Shown here piece by piece: positions 1 to 9,426 of a stretch of DNA of 64,000 nucleotides. The notes under the pieces are model-generated. The model saw only the letters and a list, made by a program, of their open reading frames with translations, did no database searches and was not told the origin of the DNA. Each line of letters begins with the position of its first letter. Within the stretch, counting starts at the first letter, position 1. A program made the translations under genes and the position numbers. Source of the stretch: Pseudomonadales bacterium (lineage in GTDB: Bacteria > Pseudomonadota > Gammaproteobacteria > Pseudomonadales > Ketobacteraceae); NCBI GenBank assembly GCA_002701845.1, contig NZXG01000021.1:1-64000 (forward strand), read 5' to 3'.

Positions 1-132
1 CAGTGCCGAGATGAGATGCTGGCTGATGCCGCTAATCACGAGGCGTGTTTAAAAGTGGTGGTTACATGAATTCCAGCAGCAAGTACCGGCACCACACATC
101 GGGAGCCGGTAACTTTATGAGCAGGCTCTAAT
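1..132. other. Unrelated flank beyond the truncated oxidoreductase
   Basis: This stretch replaces the missing C-terminal half of the GMC gene. I find no coding sequence in it. A 7-bp inverted repeat, TACCGGC at 84-90 and GCCGGTA at 105-111, encloses a 14-base loop. It could be the outer end of a mobile element whose body lies left of the window, but no terminal inverted repeat or target duplication can be confirmed from one side. Confidence 0.4.
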
Positions 133-1047
133 TAGGGTTGGGGTCTTAACGATTTTGTGTTCCAGCACCGTGCCATACACGGTGGTGCGGTCCACGTACA
201 CCAACCAGGAGCCGTCTGCGTCCTTCTCGATTTCGCGCACGTGGTGCAGGGCCTCGACGGTGACATTACCGGTGGCAAGCGCCTGATCGATATAGGTGAC
301 GTCCACGGAATGCTTGCCACCGTTTTTCACGCCCAGGGCACAGTCCCCGTTGGTGTAGGACGGCTTCATCAGGCCATCGAGTTCATCCAGGGCGAACTGC
401 CAGTCGATGGGCATGGGAATCTTGGTCAGGTGGTAACCGGCCTGCTGCACCCGGTCGGCAAAGATCCGCGCCGCCTTGTAGGTGGTGCTGTTGATCAGTT
501 CATCCGGTGCGGTTTGCAGCTCCAGCATTTCGGCTACACGGGGATAGTAGACCTGGTCCATCTCCTGGTAGTCGATACCGGCGGGGAACCAGTCGGTAAA
601 ATTCTTTTCATCCGGCTGCAGGCTCATGCCCTGATACACCAGGGAGCCACCACCAACACCGCAGGCGGAAACAATGGTATGGCTGGGGGATGGTATGGCT
701 TCCAGGATGCCCGCGTAGGGCCACAGGCCAATTCGGAAACCGCCGTATTCCGGCCAGGCAGTGTAGAAGAAATGCTTCTTGGACAGCACGGTGGCACTGG
801 GGAAGGTATCGGAGTTCGGGCCAGTGGGCCACCAGCGGCCCTTCTCCAGCACCAGCACCTTGACCCCGGCCTGGGCCAGTCGCAGGGCGCTGATACCACC
901 ACCAAACCCGGAGCCGATCACCACCACGCGTTCTTCGGAACGGGTGGTGCGCCGCCACAGGGCAGCTTCGGATTTATTGGGCACGGCGGATGAGGCGGCG
1001 ACCGCAGCGGCGCCACCGAGAAACTTACGGCGGTTGAATTTATTCAT
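115..1047 (-). pseudogene. Truncated Tat-exported GMC oxidoreductase
   Basis: This is the N-terminal part of an FAD-dependent GMC (cholesterol-oxidase-like) oxidoreductase. The first 30 residues form a twin-arginine signal (NRRKFLGG followed by an Ala-rich stretch), so export in folded form is expected. An FAD-binding Rossmann motif, GSGFGGG, follows at about residues 46-52. Members of the family are usually above 500 residues, but this frame ends at 310. Family-like sequence runs up to KTPTLI, where a GMC protein would normally continue into a Val-Ala-Ala-Gly-type stretch. Here it changes to RACS and a stop. The lost C-terminal half normally carries the catalytic His/Asn region, so the product should be inactive. 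The break suggests an insertion or deletion with its junction near 130-133. Confidence 0.75.
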
Positions 1048-1451
1048 TGGATCAGAGCCTTGTTTTTGTTATTGCAACAACATAGCGGTGATATGACCGC
1101 AAATGTGACAATGGTTTTTGTCAGAATCCAGGGTAGTCTAACGGCTACTTTGGTGAAGCCGCAACCACTTCTTTGTGTCTTAGGTTATCAGAACGTTGTT
1201 TTTAGGGCTGGTTCATACTTTGAGCCTGGTAAACACAGCGTATAGCCAAAGAAAGCGCTGGAAACAGAAGGCTGTGGCAGACTGGCCGCTGACAGCCATC
1301 GATCATTAGGGTCACTCCACTCATATTAGATATGATGCTGATCAAGGCCCGGAGGCTTTAGCAATCCTGGCGGTTCAAAGTCGTCGTCCTACCGTTAAAA
1401 AATTTAACCGTTTACTGTCTAATAACTTAGAAACATACAGGGAAATAATAA
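1048..1451. other. Intergenic region, no gene seen
   Basis: About 400 bases separate the truncated oxidoreductase (minus) from the first small unknown gene (plus). No convincing coding sequence or RNA gene is visible. A short AT-rich palindrome, CATAT-TAG-ATATG, lies at 1322-1334. The region must hold the promoters of both flanking genes, but I cannot assign a clear -35/-10 pair. Base composition becomes more AT-rich towards the right end, matching the next three genes. Confidence 0.4.
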
Positions 1452-1952
1452 ATGCTAAGAAGTACAGTTGCTTTGCTATCGCTGCTAGCTTTTTGCTCGC
1501 CGACATTTTCCGATACCTTGATTCTTTCCGATAACCTCCAGTTAAAGTATGAGGATCCGAAACTGATCGCACATACTGAGGATACCTTAATTTTGAAGTA
1601 CCAGGATTGGTCATTAATGCATGAACTGGTTAACCCTAGAACTTTCTATCCACGAATTGATTTATCAGGTGTTGAGCGCACTTTCTTACGATCAATATTT
1701 TATAGTAATGAGAGAAAGAAATTACCAGAATGGCTGAGAATTCTGTCAGCAGAACAAGCGGAGTTATTTGGCGTCGGCACTAGTAACGTGAGCCAAAAAC
1801 GCGTAGGGCAGGCTGAAATTGTCGGTGTATTAAACTCCCAGGAATCCTCTTCACATCTATATATTTTTGAAGAACTTAAGATACATCACCTACAAGTAAA
1901 TGGTGACAATAAAAAATTTAAGGCGGTAATAGAAAGTATAGAGGCCAGGTAG
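1452..1952 (+). CDS. Secreted protein of unknown function
   Basis: I do not recognise this 166-residue protein. The first 20 residues (basic start, then a Leu/Ala-rich core ending near TFSD) look like a Sec signal peptide, so a periplasmic product is likely. The rest is mixed and polar with no repeats and no cysteine pair. Codon use is clearly AT-richer than in gap or proX nearby, which suggests acquisition by transfer. The stop codon is immediately followed by the ATG of the next gene, so the two are probably translated together. An effector/immunity or stress role is possible but nothing in the sequence shows it. Confidence 0.6.
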   Translation: MLRSTVALLSLLAFCSPTFSDTLILSDNLQLKYEDPKLIAHTEDTLILKYQDWSLMHELVNPRTFYPRIDLSGVERTFLRSIFYSNERKKLPEWLRILSAEQAELFGVGTSNVSQKRVGQAEIVGVLNSQESSSHLYIFEELKIHHLQVNGDNKKFKAVIESIEAR

Positions 1953-2273
1953 ATGGACCTACACGAACAGCAGGACTTACGTGAATTTTTGGTATCTTTA
2001 TACGGGTCACAAGCCGGTGGATGGCCAATGAACGAAGGCATATTCAATCTTACTTATGAATTAGTGTCAGAGTCATCCGCTTGCTCAGGCGCAATGGATT
2101 ACGTACCCCGACCCTTGCCCCCTGGCAGAGAACCAATTAAGTGGTTAACCAAGCAAGCGCGGGAGGCATTTTTGCGGGGACTCAAAGAAGGAAAGGAACA
2201 GTATGTAGTATGTCTAAAGGCGGCAGCTTACTCAATGAAGTTCAAGTTTGTTGAAGCTTCAATGGGTCTGTAA
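1953..2273 (+). CDS. Hypothetical protein, 106 residues
   Basis: No family is recognised. The start codon directly abuts the TAG of the preceding gene, which points to translational coupling. The protein has no signal peptide or membrane segment, so it should be cytoplasmic. It contains a Gly/Pro-rich middle (PRPLPPGREP) and a Lys-rich helical C-terminal half. Like its neighbours it uses more A/T than the surrounding genome. The pairing of a secreted protein with a small cytosolic one recalls effector/immunity arrangements, but this is only a suggestion from layout. Confidence 0.5.
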   Translation: MDLHEQQDLREFLVSLYGSQAGGWPMNEGIFNLTYELVSESSACSGAMDYVPRPLPPGREPIKWLTKQAREAFLRGLKEGKEQYVVCLKAAAYSMKFKFVEASMGL

Positions 2274-2286
2274 TGCCACCCATCGT

Positions 2287-2508
2287 ATGCACATATCGGA
2301 AGTAGAAATTAACTCCCTCGACGATTTTGCTGATTTCTTTCGTGAGCAGAGCCAGCGTTTTGAGGATGCTCCTGAGCCTTCTCAAGACTTCTTAGAGAGC
2401 CGCTATCATATTTTCAAGCGGCTCTCGGCCAAGCTGGGCAAACCTTGCGAAATGAAATTGGTTAGGAACGAAGACGGCACCATCGGCATCGACTATAGGA
2501 TTGCCTAG
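2287..2508 (+). CDS. Small acidic hypothetical protein, 73 residues
   Basis: The frame stays open further upstream to 2248, but the ATG at 2287 gives a more natural start (MHISEVEINSL) and avoids overlap with the previous gene. The product is acidic and soluble, with a predicted helix-rich first half and a C-terminal stretch (LVRNEDGTIGIDYRIA) that resembles a beta hairpin. No known family is recognised. It is the third AT-rich gene of a probable small operon and faces gap tail to tail, with only 8 bases between the stops. Confidence 0.5.
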   Translation: MHISEVEINSLDDFADFFREQSQRFEDAPEPSQDFLESRYHIFKRLSAKLGKPCEMKLVRNEDGTIGIDYRIA

Positions 2509-2516
2509 CAGCCCCT

Positions 2517-3536
2517 CTACTCCACCAGACTCCCCATATGCTCCAGGGTGCGAATCAACTGGCTCACGTAGCTCATCTCGTTGTCGTACCAGGACACCAC
2601 CCGTACTTCGTAGATCTTGGTGCCACAGCGCTGGGCCAGGGTCTGGGTGGCGTCGAAGATGGAGCCGTAACTGCTGCCGATGATATCGCTGGAAACCAGT
2701 TCCTCGTCAGTGTAACCGAAGGATTCGCTGGCGGCGTTTTGCATGGCTTCGTTGATACCCTCGACACTGACGGTTTCGCTGTCGTCTTTCAGTGTGGCGT
2801 CAAGAATGGTAATGGAGCCGGAGGGCACCGGGACCCGTTGCGCGGAGCCGATCAGTTTGCCGTCCAGTTCGGGAATCACCAGGCCGATGGCCTTGGCGGC
2901 ACCGGTGGAGTTGGGCACGATGTTGATGGCGCCGGCCCGGGCGCGACGAAAGTCGCCTTTGCGGTGGGGCCCGTCGATGATCATCTGGTCGCCGGTGTAG
3001 GCGTGGATGGTGGTCATAAAGCCGGTACGCACTTCGCGATAATCGTTCAGGGCTTTGGCCATGGGCGCCAGACAATTGGTGGTGCAGGAGGCGCCGGAGA
3101 CGATATGATCGTCCTTGGTCAGGGTTTGATGATTGACACCATACACGATAGTGGGCATATCACTGCCCGCCGGCGCGGAAATCAGTACTTTTTTGGCGCC
3201 GGCATCAATATGGGCCTGACTCTTGGCCTTGGAGCAGAAGAAACCGGTACATTCCAGCACCACATCCACCCCGTAATCGCCCCAGGGTAACTTACTGGGA
3301 TCAGGTTCTTTATGGACTCGGATCTGTTTGCCGTCCACGTACAGACACTCTTCATCGCTGTCCACGGTGTGGCCGGTGTAAGGGCCCTGCACGCTGTCGT
3401 ACTTCAACAGTTGAGCCAGCATCTTCGGCTCGGTGAGGTCGTTGATTGCCACCACTTCGAAGCGGTCGTCACCGAAAATATTGCGGAAGGTAAGCTTGCC
3501 GATTCGTCCAAAACCGTTAATGGCGACCTTGAGCAT
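2517..3536 (-). CDS. gap: Type I glyceraldehyde-3-phosphate dehydrogenase
   Basis: This enzyme oxidises glyceraldehyde-3-phosphate to 1,3-bisphosphoglycerate in the cytosol, with NAD(P) as acceptor. The NAD-binding motif INGFGRIG is at the N-terminus. The catalytic block SCTTNCLAP has the nucleophilic Cys at about residue 151, and the conserved His is in TTIHAYT. The phosphate-binding region ([12 protein letters not shown]) and the C-terminal WYDNEMSY motif are intact, and the length of 339 is normal. Two ATGs lie close together. I chose the second because AGGA is 6 bases upstream of it, whereas the first ATG abuts that same AGGA. The gene stands alone and could serve glycolysis or gluconeogenesis. 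Confidence 0.93.
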   Translation of the reverse strand: MLKVAINGFGRIGKLTFRNIFGDDRFEVVAINDLTEPKMLAQLLKYDSVQGPYTGHTVDSDEECLYVDGKQIRVHKEPDPSKLPWGDYGVDVVLECTGFFCSKAKSQAHIDAGAKKVLISAPAGSDMPTIVYGVNHQTLTKDDHIVSGASCTTNCLAPMAKALNDYREVRTGFMTTIHAYTGDQMIIDGPHRKGDFRRARAGAINIVPNSTGAAKAIGLVIPELDGKLIGSAQRVPVPSGSITILDATLKDDSETVSVEGINEAMQNAASESFGYTDEELVSSDIIGSSYGSIFDATQTLAQRCGTKIYEVRVVSWYDNEMSYVSQLIRTLEHMGSLVE

Positions 3537-3745
3537 AATCATTCCTCTCGTCTGGATGGTGGCTGAATCAATGACAGTGCCTGCGACAGCTTTCAGTATA
3601 TGACCAGATTAATGAAGCCATAATGACTGTCAACCGCTGCCGTCCGATAGTCGAAGTCGCGGTGTTCACATCCGTTTGATGCATCCATTTGATAGTAAGG
3701 TGATTCCCGGGAAAGCACCAGTCCTGAGCCTGGCGAAGTAGAGGA

Positions 3746-3773
3746 CGGGCCCGCGCAGTGGAGTGCGGGCCCG
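3746..3773 (-). terminator. Hairpin downstream of proX
   Basis: A perfect 9-bp GC-only stem (CGGGCCCGC paired with GCGGGCCCG) with a 10-base loop lies 16 bases past the proX stop. The following bases are pyrimidine-rich but not a true T run, so it may work as a weak terminator or as a 3' end stabiliser for the proVWX transcript. The rest of the gap between proX and gap holds nothing else I can name. Confidence 0.45.
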
Positions 3774-3788
3774 GAACTCACCTGAACA

Positions 3789-4775
3789 TTATTTAGCCGC
3801 TTTGCGGGCTTCCTGCAGCCACTTGTTGTAGGTCTTCTTGTGGCTTTTAATCCAGGCCCGGGTGTGGGCCATGATGTCCTCCTGGGAATCCTGGCCCTTG
3901 CGGATCAGCATGTTCTCGGCGCTGACATCGTTCACCGGCAGCTTCATGACGGCGAACAGCCTGGCGGCCGCCGGGTTTTCCTCAGCCCATTTTTTGTTGG
4001 CAACGATGCGTTCGCTGTTAATGGCAAAGCCATAGTTTTTGCCATTGGGCAGGGCGGTATCGGTGCCGTTGGGGTTGGCGGAATAAGGCACTTCCAGCCA
4101 GATTACGTCTTTTCCCGGCACCAGTACGCCGGACACCCAGTACGGGGTCCAGGTGTAATAGAAAATCGGCTCACCGTTCTTAAAACGGGTAATGGTGTCG
4201 GAGATAATCGCCGCATAAGTGCCCTGGTTGTGGGTGATGCTGTCCCGCAGATCGAAGGCATCCAGCTGGTATTCGATCACCGCCTCGCAACCCCAACCGG
4301 CCTGACAGCCGGTGAGATCGGCCTTGCCATCGCCGTTATTATCAAACAGCGCCGCCACTTCGGGTTTGTTGAAATCCTCCAGGTTATCGATGCCGTGCTT
4401 CTCCGCGGTCTTCTTATCGATCAGATAACCCTGGGCCGCGCCGGTGATGTAGTCCCCTTTGCGGTAAAATTTGTCGTCTCCACCGGCGTTGTTGTACATA
4501 GTGTCGTGCAAGGGGTCCCAGTTCACCGCCATAAAGGTGGCATCGCCGTTGGCAATGGCGGTGTAGCCGGCACTGTAGTCCACTTCCTGCACCGGCTTCA
4601 CCTCGTAACCCAGATCCTTCAGCGCTTCGGCCACCAAAAAGGTTTGAAAGGATTCCTCGGCAATGGGGCTTTGCAATGGCTGGACGGTAACGCCTTTTCC
4701 GGGCATTCCCGCCGCCAAGGCAATGCACGCCATGCTGGTAAGGACAAGTGCACTGAAAAATCTGATCATAGGCAT
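3789..4775 (-). CDS. proX: Glycine betaine/proline ABC transporter, binding protein
   Basis: This is the periplasmic binding protein of the ProU osmoprotectant importer. A signal peptide of about 21 residues (MPMIRFFSALVLTSMACIAL) precedes a mature domain of the OpuAC type. Aromatic residues expected around the betaine cage are visible in MAVNWDPLHD, AGWGCEA and YTWTPYWV. At 328 residues it matches E. coli ProX (about 330). It is the last gene of a proV-proW-proX operon, 62 bases after proW. Induction by high osmolarity is expected from the family, but no promoter element could be assigned. Confidence 0.93.
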   Translation of the reverse strand: MPMIRFFSALVLTSMACIALAAGMPGKGVTVQPLQSPIAEESFQTFLVAEALKDLGYEVKPVQEVDYSAGYTAIANGDATFMAVNWDPLHDTMYNNAGGDDKFYRKGDYITGAAQGYLIDKKTAEKHGIDNLEDFNKPEVAALFDNNGDGKADLTGCQAGWGCEAVIEYQLDAFDLRDSITHNQGTYAAIISDTITRFKNGEPIFYYTWTPYWVSGVLVPGKDVIWLEVPYSANPNGTDTALPNGKNYGFAINSERIVANKKWAEENPAAARLFAVMKLPVNDVSAENMLIRKGQDSQEDIMAHTRAWIKSHKKTYNKWLQEARKAAK

Positions 4776-4837
4776 TGGCTGCTCCTTGAGTCTGAGAGAC
4801 TGAGTGTCGCGCTCCGGAACTGAAAATCCCGGAAAAA

Positions 4838-5920
4838 TCAGCCGATTTTCTGCTTGAGTCGGTACAGAATACCCGCTGGGCCGGTGTGGTACCAGTGACG
4901 GGCGCCACGGTCCCGCATGTCACGGCCCAAGGCCTGGGTCATCCGGTCCAGGACGATGGCCAGAATCACGATACCGATACCGCCCACGGTGGCCAGGCCG
5001 ATATCCAGCCGGCCGATACCCCGCAGCACCAGCAGGCCCAGCCCCGGTACCGCAATCATGGAGGCGATCACCACCATGGACAGCGCCATCATCAAAGTCT
5101 GATTAATACCCGCCATGATGGAGGGCATGGCCAGGGGCAATTGTACTTTGAACAACAGTTGTCTTGGGCTGGCGCCGAATGATCGGGAGGCCTCCACCAG
5201 ATTCTCGGGTACCTGCTTGATGCCCAGACTGGTGAGCCGCACCACCGGCGGCAGGGCAAAGATAATGGTGACAATCACCCCCGGTACGTTGCCGATACCG
5301 AACAACATGACAATGGGCACCAGATACACGAAGGCGGGCGTGGTTTGCATGGCGTCCAGCAGCGGCCTTAACACCCTCGTCACCCCCTCGCTTCTGGCCA
5401 TCCAGATGCCCAGTGGAATACCCAGCACCACACAAAATACCACCGAGGTAATCACCATGGACAAGGTGGTCATGGCCTCGTTCCAGACGCCGATGGCGCC
5501 GATCACCACCAGCCCGATGGCGGCGGACACGGCCAGGGTCAGGCCACTCAATTGCCAGGCCAGCAGAGCGAAAATAGCGATCAATAACAGCGGGGGAATA
5601 TTCAACAGCGCGGTGTCGAACATGGAAAGAGTGACCTGCACCGGCTCGTTCACCAGTTGGAAGAACACCCGGAAATTATCCACCAGCCAGTCAATGCCCT
5701 GCTCCACCCCGGACTGCAAATCAATCCATTCATTCTGAAACGGATCCAGCAGGGTGTTGCTGGTGGTCTCCACCTGCTCGCTCTGATTGAGCCAGTCGGT
5801 GCTGCTGTCTTCCGGGGGCGTGGCGGTGGACCAGGGATCCGCCGCGTTGTTGCCGGTATTGTTGCCGGCGCTGTCTTCAGATTCGGTTCCAGGAAAAATT
5901 GCGTCTTCCTGAGCCATCAA
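4838..5920 (-). CDS. proW: Glycine betaine/proline ABC transporter, permease
   Basis: This is the inner-membrane permease of ProU. The first 65 residues are acidic, polar and rich in Asn, Ser and Thr, as in E. coli ProW, which also has a long non-membrane N-terminus. They are followed by a binding-protein-dependent permease domain with at least six hydrophobic segments. The EAA-type cytoplasmic loop, which contacts the ATPase, is visible as [20 protein letters not shown]. The length of 360 is normal. The start codon overlaps the proV stop by 4 bases, indicating tight co-translation. Confidence 0.93.
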   Translation of the reverse strand: MMAQEDAIFPGTESEDSAGNNTGNNAADPWSTATPPEDSSTDWLNQSEQVETTSNTLLDPFQNEWIDLQSGVEQGIDWLVDNFRVFFQLVNEPVQVTLSMFDTALLNIPPLLLIAIFALLAWQLSGLTLAVSAAIGLVVIGAIGVWNEAMTTLSMVITSVVFCVVLGIPLGIWMARSEGVTRVLRPLLDAMQTTPAFVYLVPIVMLFGIGNVPGVIVTIIFALPPVVRLTSLGIKQVPENLVEASRSFGASPRQLLFKVQLPLAMPSIMAGINQTLMMALSMVVIASMIAVPGLGLLVLRGIGRLDIGLATVGGIGIVILAIVLDRMTQALGRDMRDRGARHWYHTGPAGILYRLKQKIG

Positions 5921-7116
5921 TCGTTACTCCTGTCCAGTGCCTTCAGCAGCGCTTTGTCGGACACCGCGCCCAGGTACTGACCGTCTCCGTCCACTACCGG
6001 CAGATCGTATTGCGCCGCCGCCACTTGGGGAATGATCTGATTGATTTCCACATCCCCTTCCAGACTTGATGCCAGGCCGGATTCCGTGCTATTCAATACC
6101 TGCTCCATGGTGCCCTGCGCCTCGATGGCGGATAAATCCGACTCGGTCACCGTACCGCAGTATTTACCGTCATTGGAGATGACGTGAACAAACTCTGTTT
6201 CCTGACGCTGCATTTCCAGCCGCAGTTCGGCGGGACTGGTTTGTTCCAGCACCACTTCCGCGCACACTTCCCGACTGGCCACGTCCGCCGCCTTGAGGAC
6301 AGTACCCGGATCCACGCCTTCAAAAAACGACGCCACGTAATCATCCGCCGGGTTTTGCAGAATCTCTTCCGGCGTGCCGATCTGAATCACTTTGCCGCCC
6401 TGCATAATGGCGATACGATCACCGATGCGCATGGCTTCATCCAGATCGTGGGAGATAAACACCACCGTCCGGCTGGTTGCTTTCTGCAACTGCACCAGCT
6501 CTTCCTGCATTTCCGTGCGAATCAATGGATCAAGCGCGGAAAAGGCTTCGTCCATCAGCAGAATTTGCGGATCGATGGCCAGCGCCCGGGCCAGACCCAC
6601 CCGCTGCTGCATGCCGCCGGACAGTTCATCGGGATAACTTTCCGCGTTGCTTTCCAGCCCCACCAGCTTTAGCGCATCCAGGGCGCGCTGGTGACGTTCA
6701 TCCCTGGGAATGCCGGCCAACTCCAGGCCAAAAGCGGCGTTATCCACCACGTTCATGTGAGGCATAAGCGCAAACGACTGGAACACCATGCTCATCTTGG
6801 TGCGCCGCAGTTCGTTCAGTTCTTTCTGCGACAACAGGGCAATATTGTTGTCGTTGATCCAGACCTCACCGGCGGTGGGCTCGATCAGGCGATTGAGCAG
6901 GCGCACCAGGGTGGACTTGCCGGAACCGGACAGTCCCATAATGACAAAGATTTCACCCTCGTAAATCTCGAAGGAAGCGTCCACCACCCCCACGGTCTGA
7001 CCGGTGCGGGCGAATATCTCATCCTTGTCGCAGCCGTGCTGGAGCAGTTCCAGGCCTTTTTCCGGATGCTCACCAAAAATTTTTACCAGATTTTTTACGA
7101 CCAGTCTGGGCTTCAT
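5917..7116 (-). CDS. proV: Glycine betaine/proline ABC transporter, ATPase
   Basis: This is the ATPase subunit of ProU, first gene of the operon. Walker A (GLSGSGKST) is at residues 61-69, the signature LSGGM at 165-169 and Walker B (ILLMDEA) around 185-191. A pair of CBS domains fills residues 275-399. In this family CBS domains sense ionic strength and switch transport on in response to osmotic stress. The length of 399 is almost identical to E. coli ProV. The upstream 270 bases end at the nadN terminator and must hold the operon promoter. I could not identify a reliable -10 element. Confidence 0.94.
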   Translation of the reverse strand: MKPRLVVKNLVKIFGEHPEKGLELLQHGCDKDEIFARTGQTVGVVDASFEIYEGEIFVIMGLSGSGKSTLVRLLNRLIEPTAGEVWINDNNIALLSQKELNELRRTKMSMVFQSFALMPHMNVVDNAAFGLELAGIPRDERHQRALDALKLVGLESNAESYPDELSGGMQQRVGLARALAIDPQILLMDEAFSALDPLIRTEMQEELVQLQKATSRTVVFISHDLDEAMRIGDRIAIMQGGKVIQIGTPEEILQNPADDYVASFFEGVDPGTVLKAADVASREVCAEVVLEQTSPAELRLEMQRQETEFVHVISNDGKYCGTVTESDLSAIEAQGTMEQVLNSTESGLASSLEGDVEINQIIPQVAAAQYDLPVVDGDGQYLGAVSDKALLKALDRSND

Positions 7117-7319
7117 GGGTTCTTCAGTCAGTTACTGAACACGGCAGGTTCGCATCAAATCAAAAACCTGTGGTTATATGAAAATATTGGGAAATAGCTT
7201 AAAAAGATACCAGATCGGGGAGTAACTGGCTAATCGGGCCTCGACGAAGCGCCTCTGCCCGCGTCGAGCGCGGCCCCGTATCAACCATTGATGCGCGTGA
7301 ACCGCACAGTGGGAACTGC

Positions 7320-7345
7320 AAAAAAGGCGGGCCTGAGCCCGCCTT
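7320..7345 (-). terminator. Rho-independent terminator of the nadN-like gene
   Basis: On the minus strand a 9-bp stem (AAGGCGGGC / GCCCGCCTT) with a 4-base loop is followed by a run of six T. It lies 45 bases past the nadN stop. This is a textbook intrinsic terminator and separates nadN from the proVWX operon. Confidence 0.85.
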
Positions 7346-7389
7346 GGGATGGTTCGGAATGGCGCTGGCTCCTTCAGAAGCCTTCGCAA

Positions 7390-9303
7390 TTAAAAGCCTT
7401 CGCAATCCGTGCTCGAGGAATGGTCACAACCGTCGCGACCAATGTATTTCTGGGTGCTGTATTCCTCCAGCGGCAGCTTGCTGACCGGGGCACCGGCCTC
7501 GGTCAGGCCCTCCACATAGTCAATAAAGCCCTGGGCGTATTCGGTGAAGGTGTCCACATACAACCCGGCATCAAAGATCGTTCCGAAGGTGTCGTAACCG
7601 TCCTGCCCCGAGGCGATAAAATCGTTGGTCACCACGGTGTAAGTGGCCGCGGGATCAATGGCGGTCCAGGTGGCGTTGAGGCGGGGATTGATTTCCACGT
7701 TGCTGATGCGGTTGCCCTCGCTGGCAGATGCATCCACGTGGTAACGCAGGCCGGAGGCATAGGGATAAGACCCGGTGGAACCCCCATCATCCAGCGTGTT
7801 GGAGAGCGCATCTTCAAGCACATCAATAATCTGCTGGCCGGTCATCTCCAAAGTCACCAGGGTGTTGGAGAATGGCAGCAGGGTGAAGGCATCGGCAATG
7901 GTGTATTCGCCCGCGGGTACGTCCACCCGCACACCACCCGCGTTCTGAATCGCAAAGTCGGCGGTGGGGGTGACGGTGAGGAATGCTTTGGCCACGATGT
8001 TGGAAATATCGCTGCCATTGGCATAGGTGGCCGCCGGGGAGCAGATGGCGGATCGCGATTCACCGGGCCAGCGCACCAGGCAGAGATCTTCACTGACGCT
8101 GCCAATCTGAGTCTGTTCCAGCACCGACACCTCTTCATTAAAGCCGTCCAGCAGAGCCCGGGTATCGGTGTCTTCCCAGGCCAGCATAATCTCGGGATTC
8201 AATCCCAGCGCCAGCGCCACTTTCCACTTATCGAAGCCACTCAGGGTCTGCTCGCTGCCATCGCTGTCCTCGTAGGCGAATTTCGGCATGATGGGCATAA
8301 TCGGGTTACCGTCACAGTGCTTGACCTTGCCGCGGCGATCGAACCGAACCTGCAGGCGGCCCATCAGATGGGCATACTCCCAGGCCTGCACGATACACAC
8401 CGGGTTGCCATCCATATCAGTGACCCGGGTGGGGTATTCGCCCACCACCGGAAACCCCAGGTTCGCCAGGGTGCTGTCCCCCAGCAGGCTGTGGGAATCA
8501 CCGCCCACGATTACGTCCACGCCGCGCAACTGCCGGGCCAGTTCAATGTCGTTTTGATATTGATAATGGGTCACCAGAATGATTTTGTTAACTCCCTGGG
8601 CCGTGAGCTCATCAATGTAATACTGGGCGGTTTCCCGTTCGTCACGGAATTCAGTGCCGGCATCCGGCTGCGATGAATTCTTGGTCTTGCCGGCGATATC
8701 AATGCCGATGATACCCACTGACTGGCCTTCCACCTGCATCAGGGTATAGGGCTGAATGTAACCTTCCCGAATGGCGGAAGTGGGGGCCGGGTCCACGTTG
8801 GCCGCCAGTACCGGGGTGTTACAGGAGCCCTGATTGAGAAAATCCAGGAATCCCGCCAGGCCGGTGTCGCCGTCATCGAATTCGTGATTACCCAGGGCGA
8901 AGGCGTCGAAGCAGATTTCGTTCATGACGGCAGCGTCCGCCTCACCCTTGAACAGGCTGTAGTACAGCGTACCCGTAATGGCGTCGCCGGCGTGGATTTT
9001 AATGGGATTGCGCAACCAGGTTTCCAGGCGTTGAAACGTGCTGGTGAGCATGGGAAAGCCACCATAAGTGACCTCCACTTCACTGAGTGCGCTGCCATCG
9101 CTAAGCGTGGTGGACAGCCGCAGGGCCGAAGCATCGTAACTGAACGAATCCGCCGCCAGATGGGAGTGGTGATCGTTCATGTGCAGAATATTGACGGTGA
9201 GGGACCGGGCCCGGTCCTGATAATCGTTTTTGGCGGTTGCCGCCATGGACAAGGTGGCAGCCACCAAGCCGCACAACGCCCAGGTCTTGAATGCTGAGGT
9301 CAT
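7390..9303 (-). CDS. nadN: Periplasmic NAD/5'-nucleotidase (NadN/UshA family)
   Basis: This enzyme hydrolyses nucleotides or NAD in the periplasm, releasing nucleosides and phosphate for uptake. A Sec signal (cleavage near ATA-KND) leads into the calcineurin-like metallophosphatase domain. Its metal-site motifs are NDHHSH (near residue 43), GDAITG, GNHEFDDG, THYQYQND and GGDSHS. The C-terminal 5'-nucleotidase domain has the substrate clamp GGVRVDVP and FIASGQDGYDTF. The NDHHSH motif and overall style match Haemophilus NadN more than UshA, which is why I prefer NAD nucleotidase. UshA or CpdB-like activity remains possible. It is a single-gene unit with its own terminator. Confidence 0.8.
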   Translation of the reverse strand: MTSAFKTWALCGLVAATLSMAATAKNDYQDRARSLTVNILHMNDHHSHLAADSFSYDASALRLSTTLSDGSALSEVEVTYGGFPMLTSTFQRLETWLRNPIKIHAGDAITGTLYYSLFKGEADAAVMNEICFDAFALGNHEFDDGDTGLAGFLDFLNQGSCNTPVLAANVDPAPTSAIREGYIQPYTLMQVEGQSVGIIGIDIAGKTKNSSQPDAGTEFRDERETAQYYIDELTAQGVNKIILVTHYQYQNDIELARQLRGVDVIVGGDSHSLLGDSTLANLGFPVVGEYPTRVTDMDGNPVCIVQAWEYAHLMGRLQVRFDRRGKVKHCDGNPIMPIMPKFAYEDSDGSEQTLSGFDKWKVALALGLNPEIMLAWEDTDTRALLDGFNEEVSVLEQTQIGSVSEDLCLVRWPGESRSAICSPAATYANGSDISNIVAKAFLTVTPTADFAIQNAGGVRVDVPAGEYTIADAFTLLPFSNTLVTLEMTGQQIIDVLEDALSNTLDDGGSTGSYPYASGLRYHVDASASEGNRISNVEINPRLNATWTAIDPAATYTVVTNDFIASGQDGYDTFGTIFDAGLYVDTFTEYAQGFIDYVEGLTEAGAPVSKLPLEEYSTQKYIGRDGCDHSSSTDCEGF

Positions 9304-9426
9304 GATTCACTCCAATGGGTTGGTCTTTGTTGATTGATGACCAAGCATTGGCTGGAAATGCAACAATTTGATGGCAAGACCGTTAATGAAGTATGACCGG
9401 CGCCAGGCGGCCCGAGGCAGCCCGGT

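Noticed and set aside
1-132. Integron attC site near the truncated oxidoreductase and small AT-rich genes
   Set aside because: No GTTRRRY core or paired R/L boxes could be found there or near 2510.
7288-8676. 462-codon plus-strand frame opposite the nadN-like gene
   Set aside because: Its composition is that of an antisense shadow, and it overlaps a gene with complete family motifs and its own terminator.
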